Assembly (NCBI GenBank): GCA_009739215.1
Contig: VSJF01000007.1
Coordinates: forward strand, 496,001 to 560,000
DNA from: Floccularia luteovirens
Taxonomy: Eukaryota; Basidiomycota; Agaricomycetes; Agaricales; Squamanitaceae
Length of the DNA stretch: 64,000 bases
Reading direction: 5' to 3'
In this document: piece by piece, positions 35,101 to 46,152 of the stretch
How positions within the stretch are numbered: the first letter of the stretch is position 1
How the letters are laid out: the number at the start of each line of letters is the position of its first letter
Made by a program: the position numbers and the translations under genes
The notes under the pieces: generated by a model
Database searches by the model: none
What the model saw: only the letters and a program-made list of their open reading frames with translations
What the model was told of the DNA's origin: nothing

Positions 35101-35695
35101 GATATAGTTTCACTAGTTTACCGATTGTTTTCTTACTGAAAAATCACTTTTAGTAACGTCATGTAAATAGAACGCATCAGACTTTACCTTTCGGACCCGT
35201 CACAGACGCTAAAATTACTTTTCAGACCTAGAACATGCGCATATTTGCGCAGGAATAAAGCACACAATGAGTGAAAAGTGCCCATCCTGACTTGCTCCAG
35301 TAATTGTTTTCCAATCAACTTCGTTAATCGTTCACGCATCTCAAGTGCGGCTTTGTTAGTAAACGTTACTGCACAGATCGACGATGGGGGTAGGTTATGG
35401 TGTAAAATGAGATATGCAATTCTTGATGTAAGAACCTGCATAAAACTTTAGTGTCACTGACACAATAAAGAGTTAAATTAGTTACACACCCTTGTTTTTC
35501 CGCTCCCTGGACCTGCAAGTATCTGGAGGGATGTGTTGGGATCATGTTTAACGGCTTTCCGGAATTATCAAACAAATCCAGTGCATGATTGTGTCGTTAC
35601 GAACCTCTAAGTTGGGCATCATTCAGCAACATAAGCGATGACGCGAAATCTTGGAGACGTTGATTGAATGGTTTGACACGGGATGTTTCGTCCAT
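32185..35695 (-). CDS. SRS2: UvrD/Rep-family DNA helicase, Srs2 type
   Basis: Nuclear 3'-5' DNA helicase that strips Rad51 and controls recombination. Start MDETSRVKPFNQRLQDF at 35695. Motifs in order: Q-like LNDAQLRAVKHD, Walker A ILAGPGSGKTRVL, Ia AVTFTNKAALEMRERL, Ib GTFHSLCALFLRKYA, Walker B VLVDEFQDTS, III TIVGDPDQSIYGWRSAE, IV FLEENYRSTNAIV, V STCHAAKGLEWPIVMLP, VI RRLLYVACTRAQ. Spliced across many 50-60-nt introns, all keep frame where I checked. The C-terminal tail is divergent but ends with a basic GMGRSTAGYTNKKFKRP stretch that looks like a conserved peptide; I cannot say whether it binds PCNA. The strand and spacing suggest an independent gene. Confidence 0.93.
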
Positions 35696-36081
35696 TGTGA
35701 TATATAAACGCCTTTAGTAGTTCAGTCGATACGGACAGGAGCAGCTCTTCGAGTGCTAGGTCGCGACGCGTTATAGTCACATGATAGAACGTGTGTTGAT
35801 GTGGTGTGACAGCGCCAGCACTGCCACCTTAATTATCGAATCGAACTGCGCACTAAAAATTATATTTATTTTTTATTGAAAAGATGCGATGATTTGATAC
35901 GGTTAGGAAATGACTTTACTACAAAAGGCAATTTGTGCTTTAAATAGCAAAGCTTTGCTCGCTTCTCGGCAGGTTGGTAGCCCCTCCTAGCCACTATTAA
36001 TATACATGTAAGCGAAGTACTTCCTCTACTCGCTTGAGTTGCCCATTCTTTTATGTTTTCTTTTTTTCCTTAATCCACACT
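35696..36081. other. Divergent promoter region, SRS2-type helicase / Ca2+/H+ exchanger
   Basis: 386 bases separate two divergent start codons. A pyrimidine-rich stretch lies just upstream of the exchanger ATG at 36082. I see no reading frame or RNA gene. Confidence 0.5.
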
Positions 36082-38877
36082 ATGGCTGCTAATAATTCAA
36101 ACGAATTTCACTCTATATCTCTAACAACTGAACAACCCACTGATATCGTATCCTTACATCCACAAGCAGCTCCTCCGTACATACAAAGTTCAAGGTTCTC
36201 CATGAGCTCTCATATGGCCCCCAGTAGCGATGTGGAACGAAACCTGCCAGCATCGTGGGCGACGCAACGTTGGAGATGGTTGGAAAAAAGGAGGAGAATG
36301 GACATCTCAAGGGATTGGAGAGATCACGTCCAAGGGTGGAGGATTGTTGTGTGTTCCTGTGAGACCACTAGCTTTGTCCTTTCACGTTCTCTCAATAAAG
36401 ACGAGCTAGGGATCAACATTCTCCTTCTATTACTTCCTGTTTCAGTACGTTGGTGGACTAATTCTTGCGGAGCGATAAGCATGACAAACTTTCCTTTAGT
36501 GGACCCTTGGCCATACGACAAATTCTGATACTTTGATATTCGCTGGTAAGTCTACGGCTCCCGAACTATGAATGAAGCCGCTAACGGACCATAGTCTCTA
36601 TTACGGGTTTGATTCCACTTGTCAGAGTGAGTAGTTGCAAACAATATTGATCAAACTATCTAATTATATCCACATACAAGCTTCATGACCTCTCAACACA
36701 TGAACTTGCTGCTCGTATAGGCGGTTCTCGGACTGGTCTTGTTGGTGCTAGTATGGTTTGTCGCAGTCAGTTCAAATTATGGCCAGGTGTAACTAACTTT
36801 GTCTTCTAGAGCAATCTGTCAGTCACCTATTTTCTAGTCGACCTTTCATTTTGCTCACATGAATTCATAGCGTTGAGGTAGTTGTGGCAGTAAGTTTGTA
36901 ATTTTTTTCTGTATACCGTACTCTGAGCAAGTCATGACCCAGATCAGTGCTTTAATCAAATGTGAACTTCGAGTTGTTCAATCAGCATGTAAGAATCTAC
37001 ACTGAGACATACAACAATACCTGATGAATTGAATTCACTTAGTAATCGGGTCAATTCTTAGTAAATTATGTGAGTATATCAATAACTCTGTTCCTGCAGG
37101 AATTGAACATATTATTCACTAAATAGTATTGGTACTCGGATTTTCTTTCTTTGCGGGTGGTTTGCGCTTCTCTGAACAAGGTTTCGATCCAAGTAAGTAG
37201 TTTTGCCTTTTGACTCCCCAAAATATTAACTCTAATCCGTGAAGCCGCTACGCAAATTCATTCATCCCTTCTCAGCATCAGTGTGGGGGCTGTGCTTCTA
37301 CCAGCTGCGTACCACTTCACGCTAGGCGGCACTTTCAAAACGCTTCCTGAAGAACAAAAGCACCACATATTGCACATGAGTCATGGGGTTTCGATTATTC
37401 TTATTTTCAGTGAGGCACTGATTATATATACATCACAAGCCTACTAACGACAGCTATAGTTTACATTGCCTATCTGGTCTTCCAGTTATGGTCCCACACT
37501 CATTTTTATGACAATCAGCACGACAAGAAGAGCCAACCGCTTGCTGAACATGTCAAAGCACGTAAGGAGAGAAAAGGCTCATCTTACCACGGAAAGCAGA
37601 GAGCAGAATTCTCGACAAACTTTGGAAGTTGCAGCAAGCTTGATTTGACGTATTCGCCAGATTACCCCTACATGTCTCGTATACCTTCTCGTCAAAAATA
37701 TTCCATCTCGCCATTTGCATCCTCCTCAGAGCTAGCCCTCTCAGGTCCTCCGTTGGCTCCACATCAAGAGGAATTCTTTACTAGTTCTCCAGCATACCAA
37801 ATGGCTGAACGGCGGCCAAGCGGAATCCCTTTAGATAGAGAGATCACCATCAGCTCTATAGTATCGGATAAGACATATCTAGGTGAAGAGGAACCCAAAT
37901 CAAAAACCGATTACCTGGAAAATAAACCCCCTGCAAACGAAAAGCCTTCACCTCAAGCAAAGCCTCAAATTAGTAATGCGTTGATGTGTCTCCTGTTAGT
38001 CGTCGTACCTATTGTGAGTTCATTGTTCAGATCTGCTGTATATTTGCCGCTGAATTTTCACTTCCAAACACAGGGCGTTGCAGTTACGGCTGACACTTTG
38101 GTAGAGTCTATGGATGGTATCTCAGCCAGTATTAGTAAAGAGTGGATTGGCTTCATTCTCTTGCCAGCTGTAAGCTCCATAGCAGGTATGTTCTCGAGTA
38201 TATTCTAATCATACGAGCCCCAATAATTTTTTCCTTTCAAGAATGCATGACAGCCGTGAAAGTGTCAGTAAAAGACGAGCTAACGCTCAGCATCAGCGTG
38301 GCTATCGGTTCGACTGTCGTAAGTTCCCATAATTGCTGTCACAATAGTTTACTTACTGGCTTCTAATCTAGCAAAATGCGCTCTTCGTAATTCCGTAAGT
38401 GAAAATAGATTTTTGACATAATTATTTGGCGTTGAAGGCGTTCTCACCCCGAACAATAGACTGATGGTGACCTTAGCCTGGATGCTGGGCAAGCCGCTCT
38501 CGTTACTCATGGACCCCTTCCAATGTCTAGTGCGTATTCTATTTTCATTTATATCCAGCTGATATAGTTGCTGAAATTTTCATTTATCATCAGGTTTTAT
38601 ACATAGCCGGTTAGTGATTTATTCGTTAAGTTATAGATAAATTCAATCAATCTACTATACACAGTACAAACCACAAGTTATGTTATAGCAGATGGAAAAT
38701 CCAACTGGCTGGAAGGAGTGATTCTCATCAGTGAGTGCGACTCTTTAACACGAATGAGGTCGGAAATTCACATTTATTATTCAACACTTAGGTCTCTATC
38801 TTATCATTGCTCTGTCGTTTTGGTATTACCCAGGTTCTAATCTTCCAGAAACACTTTCTACTTGTTCTTCGCTTTGA
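36082..38877 (+). CDS. Vacuolar Ca2+/H+ exchanger (CAX/VCX1 type)
   Basis: Antiporter that loads calcium into the vacuole. Start MAANNSNEFHSISL. A cytosolic N-terminus of about 95 residues precedes the first helix (YELGINILLLLLPVSW). The first alpha-repeat reads GLVGASMSNLVEVVVAISAL with IGSILSKLLLVLGFSFFAGG. Then come RFSEQGFD and ISVGAVLLPAAYHF. A central cytosolic loop of about 160 residues is Ser/Pro/Lys-rich. The second repeat is GISASISKEWIGFILLPAVS with ECMTAVKVSVKDELTLSISV and IGSTVQNALFVIPLMV. The C-terminus is SFWYYPGSNLPE. The gene is extremely fragmented (exons of 8, 19 and 28 nt among others). All phases agree with the family alignment I know. Start 36082 is the first ATG in the frame. 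Confidence 0.95.
36810..36817 (+). other. 8-nt microexon of the Ca2+/H+ exchanger
   Basis: AGCAATCT lies between TTCTAG and GTCAGT and encodes the SNL of the first ion-binding repeat. The next exon is only 19 nt. Both are needed to keep GASMSNLVEVVVAISAL in frame. Confidence 0.85.
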
Positions 38878-39145
38878 ACATCTACTAAAATTATTAGTTT
38901 GCACATAGATTATCACTATCCCACACAACTATCCACACTTGTACCTATTTTGTCAAGCTTCCCTACCTATCCTATTTAGACCCGAGGCCCTTGTAAAGAT
39001 GTAAATATCCACACGTTCCGTTCCAGGCGGTATGCCTATCTCTTATGGACTTGTTTTAGAAGAAAAAATATTCAGTAAATCTATCTGATTGATACACCTC
39101 CTTCGTTCTTATTTTTGAACCAATAAAAAAAATTACACTAGTGAA

Positions 39146-40245
39146 TCAGAAGAAAGAAGGAATTCCATGAGTGATATTGAAAGTAAGTGGTGCATTTGCT
39201 ACGATTGGCAGTTCTCCTGGGAAGCCAGCAGTTAAGAGATCGGCTACCATTCTAGAAAATACAGTAGTCAGTCAGTGGAAGAAAAATACGAGAAAGTATG
39301 TACCGTCCAAACACTGTTGTCCCATTGTCATTCAAATCTGGAATTGCCAAATCTACATCAGAAAATTTTAGTATTAAGTAATAAAATGGACACTTACGGG
39401 TATTATCGTCTGGAAGTCGATTCAACACATGAGCAGCAGTTGGACCTATCGCTTCCACCTTAATATATTATTAGTCACAAAAAAGACATGCAAGGACAAA
39501 AGAAAAATTTCACATATTGAATGGATTTCGCATGGAGGTCCAACAAGTGAGTACCTTGTTGTTGAGAAATTAAAATCGTTTCTACCAAAAATTATATCAA
39601 CTCCCCATTCACGAATAATCCTTGGCCATTGCTCACCATCTGCCCAAGGTCCCAACTGATCAGCGATAGTCCCATCCGAGTTGAACGAACGTCTGGTCAA
39701 GCTCGTCACTAACACCGGCTCAGCACCCAACACCCTGACTTGCTTGACCATGGAAGTCAAGTTAGCTCCCATAGATTCAGGGGGAGCAATTTTCATATCA
39801 TTATGTCCAAATTGAATTGTAACAAGTGTACGTCTTCCTCTCGCAATTTCTCCTCGAATAGCGGCGAGAGAGAAATTCCAAAAACTATTTCAACGATGTT
39901 ACGATGAGATAAATATACCAAGACTGATAGAAAGAGACTTTCCCATCGGCTACGAAGGAGCCTGTAGTAGCACCATTGTGCGCCGTGTTGATGCACGGAG
40001 TGCTAGCAACCACTGAAGCAATGTTTCCAGTTATGGAAGAGCCACAAAGTCCGTTCCCCCAACCTCCACTATTTGGAGTGGTCCTGTATAACAAAAAAAG
40101 TAAGCTAGAATATATACAGAATGTGAAATGAGTCCACCGACCCATTCGCAGTCGTACTGTCTCCCACCAAGACAAACGAAGTTGGAACAACAGCGCACAA
40201 TGCACTGGAGACAAGAGCAAGAGAGTGGACGAGTTTAAGCAACAT
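39146..40245 (-). CDS. Secreted SGNH/GDSL esterase, rhamnogalacturonan acetylesterase-like (CE12 type)
   Basis: Predicted extracellular deacetylase of pectin. Start MLLKLVHSLALVSSALCAV is a signal peptide. Block I is FVLVGDSTTANG (Ser nucleophile), then GGWGNGLCGSS, HNGATTGSFVADG, VTIQFGHNDMKIAPPESMG (oxyanion Asn), VLVTSLTRRSFNSDGTIAD, ISQQQGTHLLDLH, VEAIGPTAAHVLNRLPDDNT and the catalytic Asp-His pair region DNTHLNDNGTTVFG. The C-terminus is HGIPSFF. Introns keep frame except one unclear junction near 39883-39927, where the only in-frame solution I find is a 34-nt intron. Otherwise no damage is seen. Together with the endoglucanase it suggests plant cell-wall use. Confidence 0.88.
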
Positions 40246-40598
40246 TGTAGATGTGGCAGCACGTTAGCAAATTTGCTCAATTTAAGTCGCGGTCGGGTGC
40301 TGTCATCTGACAGTAAAGAAGCCAGAAACCACCGGCCCGTCTCATTCTCAGCGGGTATACATGCAATTTTACGATTCAACATTGCGGTCCGTTGAGTCTT
40401 GTCTGAAGTGTCATAATGTGATTATTTTTGAAAGAAGTGTGGATGATGACATTTTTTGATATTCCAGTTGTTTGCATTAGTTTTGTATATGCGATGAATG
40501 AATGATGAAAAGTCCTTTCCTAGATGTCCCAGCCCCAAAATCACAAATAATACCTATCCCCTAGAAATTTTCGTTTCAGCATTCTATCCACGCAATTA
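40246..40598. other. Intergenic, esterase promoter
   Basis: About 350 bases between the esterase start and the stop of the uridine kinase gene on the same strand. No supported coding frame. Confidence 0.5.
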
Positions 40599-42957
40599 TT
40601 AAAAAGTAATCTCACCAATTTGACCCATTCCAGGTTGCATAACCCAGCATTTTCGACCAAGACCCTCCGGGTTACCTTCCCCTTGATAACCCTCGAGCCA
40701 ACCTTCTCTCATCTCATCATCCACCGCCCCACAAACAATCTTCACAAGAGGGAAAGCATTTTGAAGAACAGAAATTCCACCTCCTCTTGCTACGAGGAAT
40801 GTCACGAAGACGATATGGTCTTCTTTGACACCGTGGTCGAGCAGGACCCTGATTGCCATAAACGCCGCTGCACCAGTACCAATCTGTTGAAGCACAATGA
40901 GCTGAAATGGATAAAAAGGGGAGAGAAATCAATGCTATACCTGTGCGTCAAGTATAAAGACATAAGTTTCCTCTGCCAGATGCCGTAGACGAACATATAG
41001 CGGTAACATCACTTGGAGAAGCATAGGCTCTCCAGTTTTTGAATCAGATTGTACAAGCAGAGATCCCAAAGGCACGTCATTGATCACTCTCCTAAATCCT
41101 CGCTCGAGGGCACCTCCACTGCCAAAAGAACAGTCAGTGGTTGTTAAAGATAAGATACAAAAGACCTACGACCGTAGAATAGAAACTCCACAGATATACT
41201 TCCATAAATCGGCTTTTAGTACTTTTTCCTTGGAAATGTGATGTGAAGAAAATGTTCACCTTGGCAGCCATCACCTTCCCATGAGACTTCACACCAACAG
41301 GAGTGACAACCGTTTTGGTCGTGTACGGAAGGTGCTGCAACGCGTGTTCAACTAAGATCGTTGACAGTCTATCTGCAAAGAACACGAAATCTTGGCGGCT
41401 TGATGTTTTTGAGCGTAGGATAGTAAAGATACCCTAGTAAAAAGGCAACGTCAATTAGAACAATACAAAAATTACCATGACGGGAACATTACAAACATGT
41501 AATTGAGGTGTTTGAGGCAGTATAGTCAGGTGTAGGTCTTCCAATTTGCTTTCCGGAGGCGTCGAAGAACCAGAACCAGATGTGAGATACCTATGAGGGA
41601 TTGCCATCTTCTGCCGGAACCGATTCGACCGTTCTTGGAGTTGTTGCCTTATATGCGTACATATCAACTCGATTGCAACTGCATTGTTTGACCCAGGGAC
41701 AATCTAAGAACGCAGAATGTCAAGTCAGCAATGAAGTGAAAAAGAATGGATGAACGTGGATATACGATATCAGCATGAGTTGCAGTTGGCCGAACAAAGT
41801 TATCATATGAAGGCTTTACAAATCGGAGGTATCTAAATAGAAAATTGTGAGATGTTCGTCAACACTCGGACAGGGTTTATTATTGAGAAAGAACTTACTG
41901 GTCAAGAATACCCTCTACGCTTCGTCCACGTTCTTTCACATCTCGTTTGATTCTGCGAGCCAACATCAGATCGGAGTCGCATTGAACAAACACCTTGGCG
42001 TAAATCAGCACTAGTTGTATTGTTTCATCCCCCTAAAAGAGCTCACTTTGAGATCATAGAGCGCCCTCAGCGCCGGATCCTGTAACGCCATAATTCCTTC
42101 CGCTATACTAAACCATTCAATGATGCCCCCTCCAGCGCTTCAACACCCCTTGACGTACTTATGATAACCGTAGCTCCATATAGGTACTTGGTCTCCTCCA
42201 GCCGCTGATGTTCCGCAAACGAGTAAACAGGAATATTAGATTGTCTGCACGCCTTGAGATCTGCAAGACACTAGTAGAAAGTGCAAACCATGTATCAAGC
42301 CTCTGATTGTGTGTTGTGGGTGGTTCCAAAGAAAGTTTTCGTACCGCAGCGAACATAGCCATGTCAATTGCATCAGGGTGGTCTAGATCCAGCATATTTG
42401 AGTGAGCGAGAGCTAGTTCTTCAGCATTGTGGTGTTTGTAGAAGCTATCCTGATTCAGGTTGGCGAATGTATCAGTGAATTGTTGTGCAAAGGTGTGGTA
42501 TGTCGAAGCTCACCTGTGAGAGGATGATCACTGTTGGTATTGACCCCATCGAACGAACGATCTGACGCGCTACATGTGTCTATCAAGCAGCTATCTTAGC
42601 TCGGTAGCATATGAGCTGATTATGGAAGCTTCATCACCTTCCCGCTTGCCGAACCACCTAAACAAGTGTTTGTTAGTTGAAGTACAGCAGATGCTGACAC
42701 GTCAGAAACACACCAGCCACCGCAATGACGAAAGCATCACATATCCTTTGCCCATCTTCTCCATACCTGATATCAAAACAAAACAAAATATGAAGAGAAT
42801 TGTAAGATACAAAATTGTCCTCTCACCAAGGAGGACGCCCATGCGACACGAGTACGATGTTCTTCTTCGGTTGGAGAGATAACGAATCTCTTGTTGGTGG
42901 TGAGAACGAGCCAACCAACTCTGACGAAGCAAGCTCCTTCATAAATTCGTCAGGCAT
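40599..42957 (-). CDS. URK1: Uridine/cytidine kinase fused to UPRT-like domain
   Basis: Pyrimidine salvage enzyme: phosphorylates uridine and cytidine to UMP and CMP. Start MPDEFMKELASSEL at 42957. The kinase half shows the P-loop AVAGGSASGKTHVARQIV, VIILSQDSFYKH, LDLDHPDAIDM, VIIAEGIMAL and VFVQCDSDLMLARRIKRD. The second half is a phosphoribosyltransferase-fold UPRT domain: HGKVMAAKHICGVSILRSGG, VPLGSLLVQSD, the PRPP-loop equivalent DAQIGTGAAAFMAIRV, VTFLVARGGGISVLQNAFP and the C-terminus VMQPGMGQIGEITF. The GTGAA loop resembles that of UCKL1/Urk1 fusions rather than free UPRT, so the second domain may be regulatory. Many introns; the N-terminal kinase exon splits the P-loop. Confidence 0.95.
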
Positions 42958-43198
42958 AGAGGTCTTACTGGAACGGAGCTCGTGGTGGTGTGCGGGGTGA
43001 ACCTGTTTTCTTTATTGATGCTAAATCTATAAGTAGATGACATGCCGGTCCGGATCGACAAAACAAGAAAATAGAATAGAAGACTCATATGTTACTACAT
43101 AAACCATATGCTCATGTTGTGCATCAAGTGTAATGGTATAACAGTGAGCCAAGCGAATCGATGATACATCAAAAGGTGTGTTATACACCATGCGGACC

Positions 43199-45108
43199 CT
43201 ATGTGTCTTCCAACATAAACTTCCCTATTTCGTTCTTCATCTCCGTGACACCCATGAGCTTACTCTTCCAAATCTCATCCCCGTCTCTATATGTCTGATT
43301 CTCATTACGATTTCCAGACTTGTAAGAGTCAACCCATATCGGCAACGGGGTTACCTCCTCGTCAACTTTACGTGGACGTGTACGGCGGTTGGTTCGGCTA
43401 GTGAGCATCGTGTTGCATGCGTAACACAGATGAGGTAGGACCAGATGTGCTACTCCCTCTGATGTATTCTCCTTCGGGTTGCTAAAATGTGGTGGTGGGA
43501 TTGGCATCCCTTTATAAGACCTTATTGAGATTTGCTCTTTCCAAGCTCGCACTCCAGGTTGAACAGGACTGTAAAGCAATGCAGTCAGAACCGGTGGGGT
43601 GTGTGCGCAAGGAAATGGTACAAACCGTTCACAAAGCACACATAACCCATCCGGGCTTTCTTTCGGGGCTAGTTTCGCGCAAGTTCGCGCTATTGTCGAT
43701 ACTGTCGCTGGGTAGTCTGTTTCCAGCCCTACAATAAAATCTGAATAGCGTCAGCTTTCCAGGCCCGCGGGCTAGTCAAAAATAACATACTTCGCGTAAG
43801 GGCTCCAATTCCTTGCCGCCCACCTGCATACCGTTCACGTCCTAATACCTGTAACCCATTCCACCATGCCCAGATTGCGCACTCTTTCATACCCACGTCT
43901 CTTAAAGGACGCACGATTTTTACAGTTACTGAATCATTACCATTCTGACCTTCAATTTTATTTCCCCATTCTTCCTCCACTTCTTCTGCTACCACGTACC
44001 CCGCGCCTTGTGCGACGCCGGATATCAAGTTTATTGATAAGGCAGTGAGGGAAGTTCCAAGGAGGAGGTGCGATGCGCCTTCCGCGCGTGCCGTGTAAAG
44101 GAGCAAAAGTCGAACGAGGTTATATACAGCGCTGGGTACTGCTGTCTCTGTTGGCAAAGATTCGATGTATTTTTGTAAAGCAGCAAGAGGGGTAACACCC
44201 TGTGATGCAGAGAAAGTGGAGAAGTAGAGAACTTATATATATTATTTGTACAAAACTTTTGTTGTTATTATGTGAACTCATACCTTCATCAGTTAGCTGT
44301 AGTCCTGTCATGGCATCATTTTCCTTCATCCGACCACCAACGCGCTGCCACCAGGCTGGATCAAAAGCATCTTCTATGCGAAGAGATATAAATTCAAGTC
44401 CAGGGTACTTTTGTACTATCTCGCGAGCATCTTGCGTCCTGTCCTTTGTATGTAACTAAAAAAATAGACTGAGCGTGGAGGGATCATAAGAAGCGTGGAG
44501 TGAGACGTACACCGGGGAAAGCACCACAAGTCTCAACATAACATATCATTGCGCGACCCCATGCATTCGCGTTGCCGGGATGATCAGTACCTTTCGTCTT
44601 CCCCTTCCCTTTCGTTTGGCCACCCTCCTCTTCTTTCCAGTTCCCTGGGCCCACTACATTGTTTGACAACTGTCCTCTCGACATATACTCTCTCCATACT
44701 AAGTCGAGAAGAACTGTACTGCCAAGGCCCCCTGAGAACCCAACGAGGAGGTTTCCTGCTGCCTTTTGTGCCTTCCGTCTCGGACGATTGGTGACACTGC
44801 CGGGATTCACGCTCGAGGCGATAACTTTGCGAAACTTGGTGCTGATGAGGGGAAAAAAACAATTTCTGTAAAATTGTTGTGAATAAGCTCCTCCTAAGTG
44901 AAATTGATACGCACTTGCAATAAACAGCATGTCGTATGACGATGTTGCCAATTCGAGTTTTACATTTTACACAATCTTTTGTTTTGTCGAACTTTGGTCG
45001 ACCTGCGCAGATGAACTTGAGTATGAACTGTAAAGAATACAAGGAAAGTGGGGACACACGGCTCATTAAAGCATCTTTTTCTGTTGGGGGGTTGTCGCAA
45101 GAAGACAT
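43199..45108 (-). CDS. NCS2: Cytoplasmic tRNA 2-thiolation protein 2 (Ncs2/Ctu2)
   Basis: With Ncs6/Ctu1 it adds sulfur to the wobble uridine of tRNAs for Lys, Glu and Gln, in the cytosol, using Urm1 as carrier. Start MSSCDNPPTEKDALMSR at 45108, spliced to RPKFDKTKDCVKCK, then VIRHAVYCKNCFFPLISTKF, a zinc-finger-like N-terminus. The P-loop-like pyrophosphatase motif is NLLVGFSGGLGSTVLLDLVW. A middle variable segment and a CYVETCGAFPG region follow. The C-terminus holds a second Cys set (LVLPHLCYACNTMLTSR) and ends GKFMLEDT. The gene shares a 123-bp divergent promoter with the AIG2-type gene. Confidence 0.94.
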
Positions 45109-45231
45109 TATCAGTAACGTTAACTGGAGAGATAAGATTTCTGTCGGTCCGGCGATAACCGCAGCGAGATGATAAGTAACTTAGGTTTGTCACAGCTACA
45201 CTTTCACTTTCTCTAACCTAGCTACTTTTTC
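45109..45231. promoter_or_regulatory. Shared 123-bp divergent promoter, NCS2 / AIG2-type gene
   Basis: The two start codons face away from each other across 123 bases, so both transcripts must start within or from one compact promoter. The right half is pyrimidine-rich next to the AIG2-type ATG. Confidence 0.55.
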
Positions 45232-45977
45232 ATGGCGGGAACAACCGCTTTCTTTTATGGAACGTTGATGCACCCGAAGATTCTGAAGCGCGTCATTGGC
45301 AATGATGGCGCGCATCTTGAAATGTGCCAAGCAGTACTCTTGGTTAGCTGATCCGTATTTCCTCCCACTACATTATTTATTGATGTCTCTACAGGACTTT
45401 ACCCGACACAAAGTCAAAGTGCGCTATACCTACTCCTTTGACGCAAAAGGTGGTTTACTTTTATATTATAAAGTTTGCAGATTACCCAGGACTGGTACCA
45501 TATAAAAGTTCCCGTCAGGCATTCTTCGATCACGACCTGGATTGGGAGGACAAGTCAGTTAGGGGGACATTGGTTAAAGGCCTGACAGTAGAGGATATGG
45601 GATGTCTAGATATTTTCGAAGGCATCGTGAGTGATTTTGGCTCACGAACCTGGATATTTATTTATCACCCCTGTACTTAGGAGTACACGCGCGTTCCTGT
45701 GGAAGCACATCCACTGAGTCCCTTTGTAAGGATCGATAAGGGCGGTGAAACGTTTTTACCGTCCCATCCACCGCCACTACCCCAAGTATCGGAATTACCG
45801 CCCGCAGAGGCAGTAGATACATACGTGTACAATGAAGTGGGAAGATTGGAACCAGCATTGTGGGATTTTGAGGAATTTGTGAGATTAAATGCGTGGAAAT
45901 GGTATGGAGAAGGTGCAGACGTTAATTCAGATTTCACCGAGGTCGATCGACGGCGGGCTTCGGGTAGAATAGAATAG
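45232..45977 (+). CDS. AIG2/gamma-glutamylcyclotransferase-like protein
   Basis: Small cyclotransferase-fold enzyme, probably acting on gamma-glutamyl or related amide substrates in the cytosol. Start MAGTTAFFYGTLMHPKIL contains the family's FYGTLMHP substrate loop. Exons then give DFTRHKVK joined to FADYPGLVPYKSSRQAF (intron of 61 nt, ending TATAAAG), VRGTLVKGLTVEDMGCLDIF with the catalytic-type Glu in DIFEG, then EYTRVPVEAHPL and a C-terminal half LWDFEEFVRLNAWKWYGEG. The substrate is not evident from sequence. Confidence 0.93.
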
Positions 45978-46152
45978 AATAGGATTACCATAAATGGTAA
46001 ACGACGGTCCATTCCTAATACGTCATGGCAAGCAACGGAAAGACAGTCGGGAATGGACTTGCTATGTATTGTCAAAAACAATAACAAAGTACCGAGGTTT
46101 CTCTTCGCTTCCCTCCTTCGTCTGCATCCTGGATGACTGACTGAGTCCTGCT

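Noticed and set aside
39446..39796. Apparent frameshift in the pectin esterase between WAD and VEAIG
   Set aside because: It disappears when a GTGAGC donor and a second intron are used; the family sequence ETILISQQQGTHLLDLH is then recovered in frame.
45400..45500. Apparent 31-nt intron in the AIG2-type gene
   Set aside because: A 61-nt intron with donor GTGCGC and acceptor TATAAAG restores the conserved DFTRHKVKFADYPG, so the ultra-short intron is not needed.
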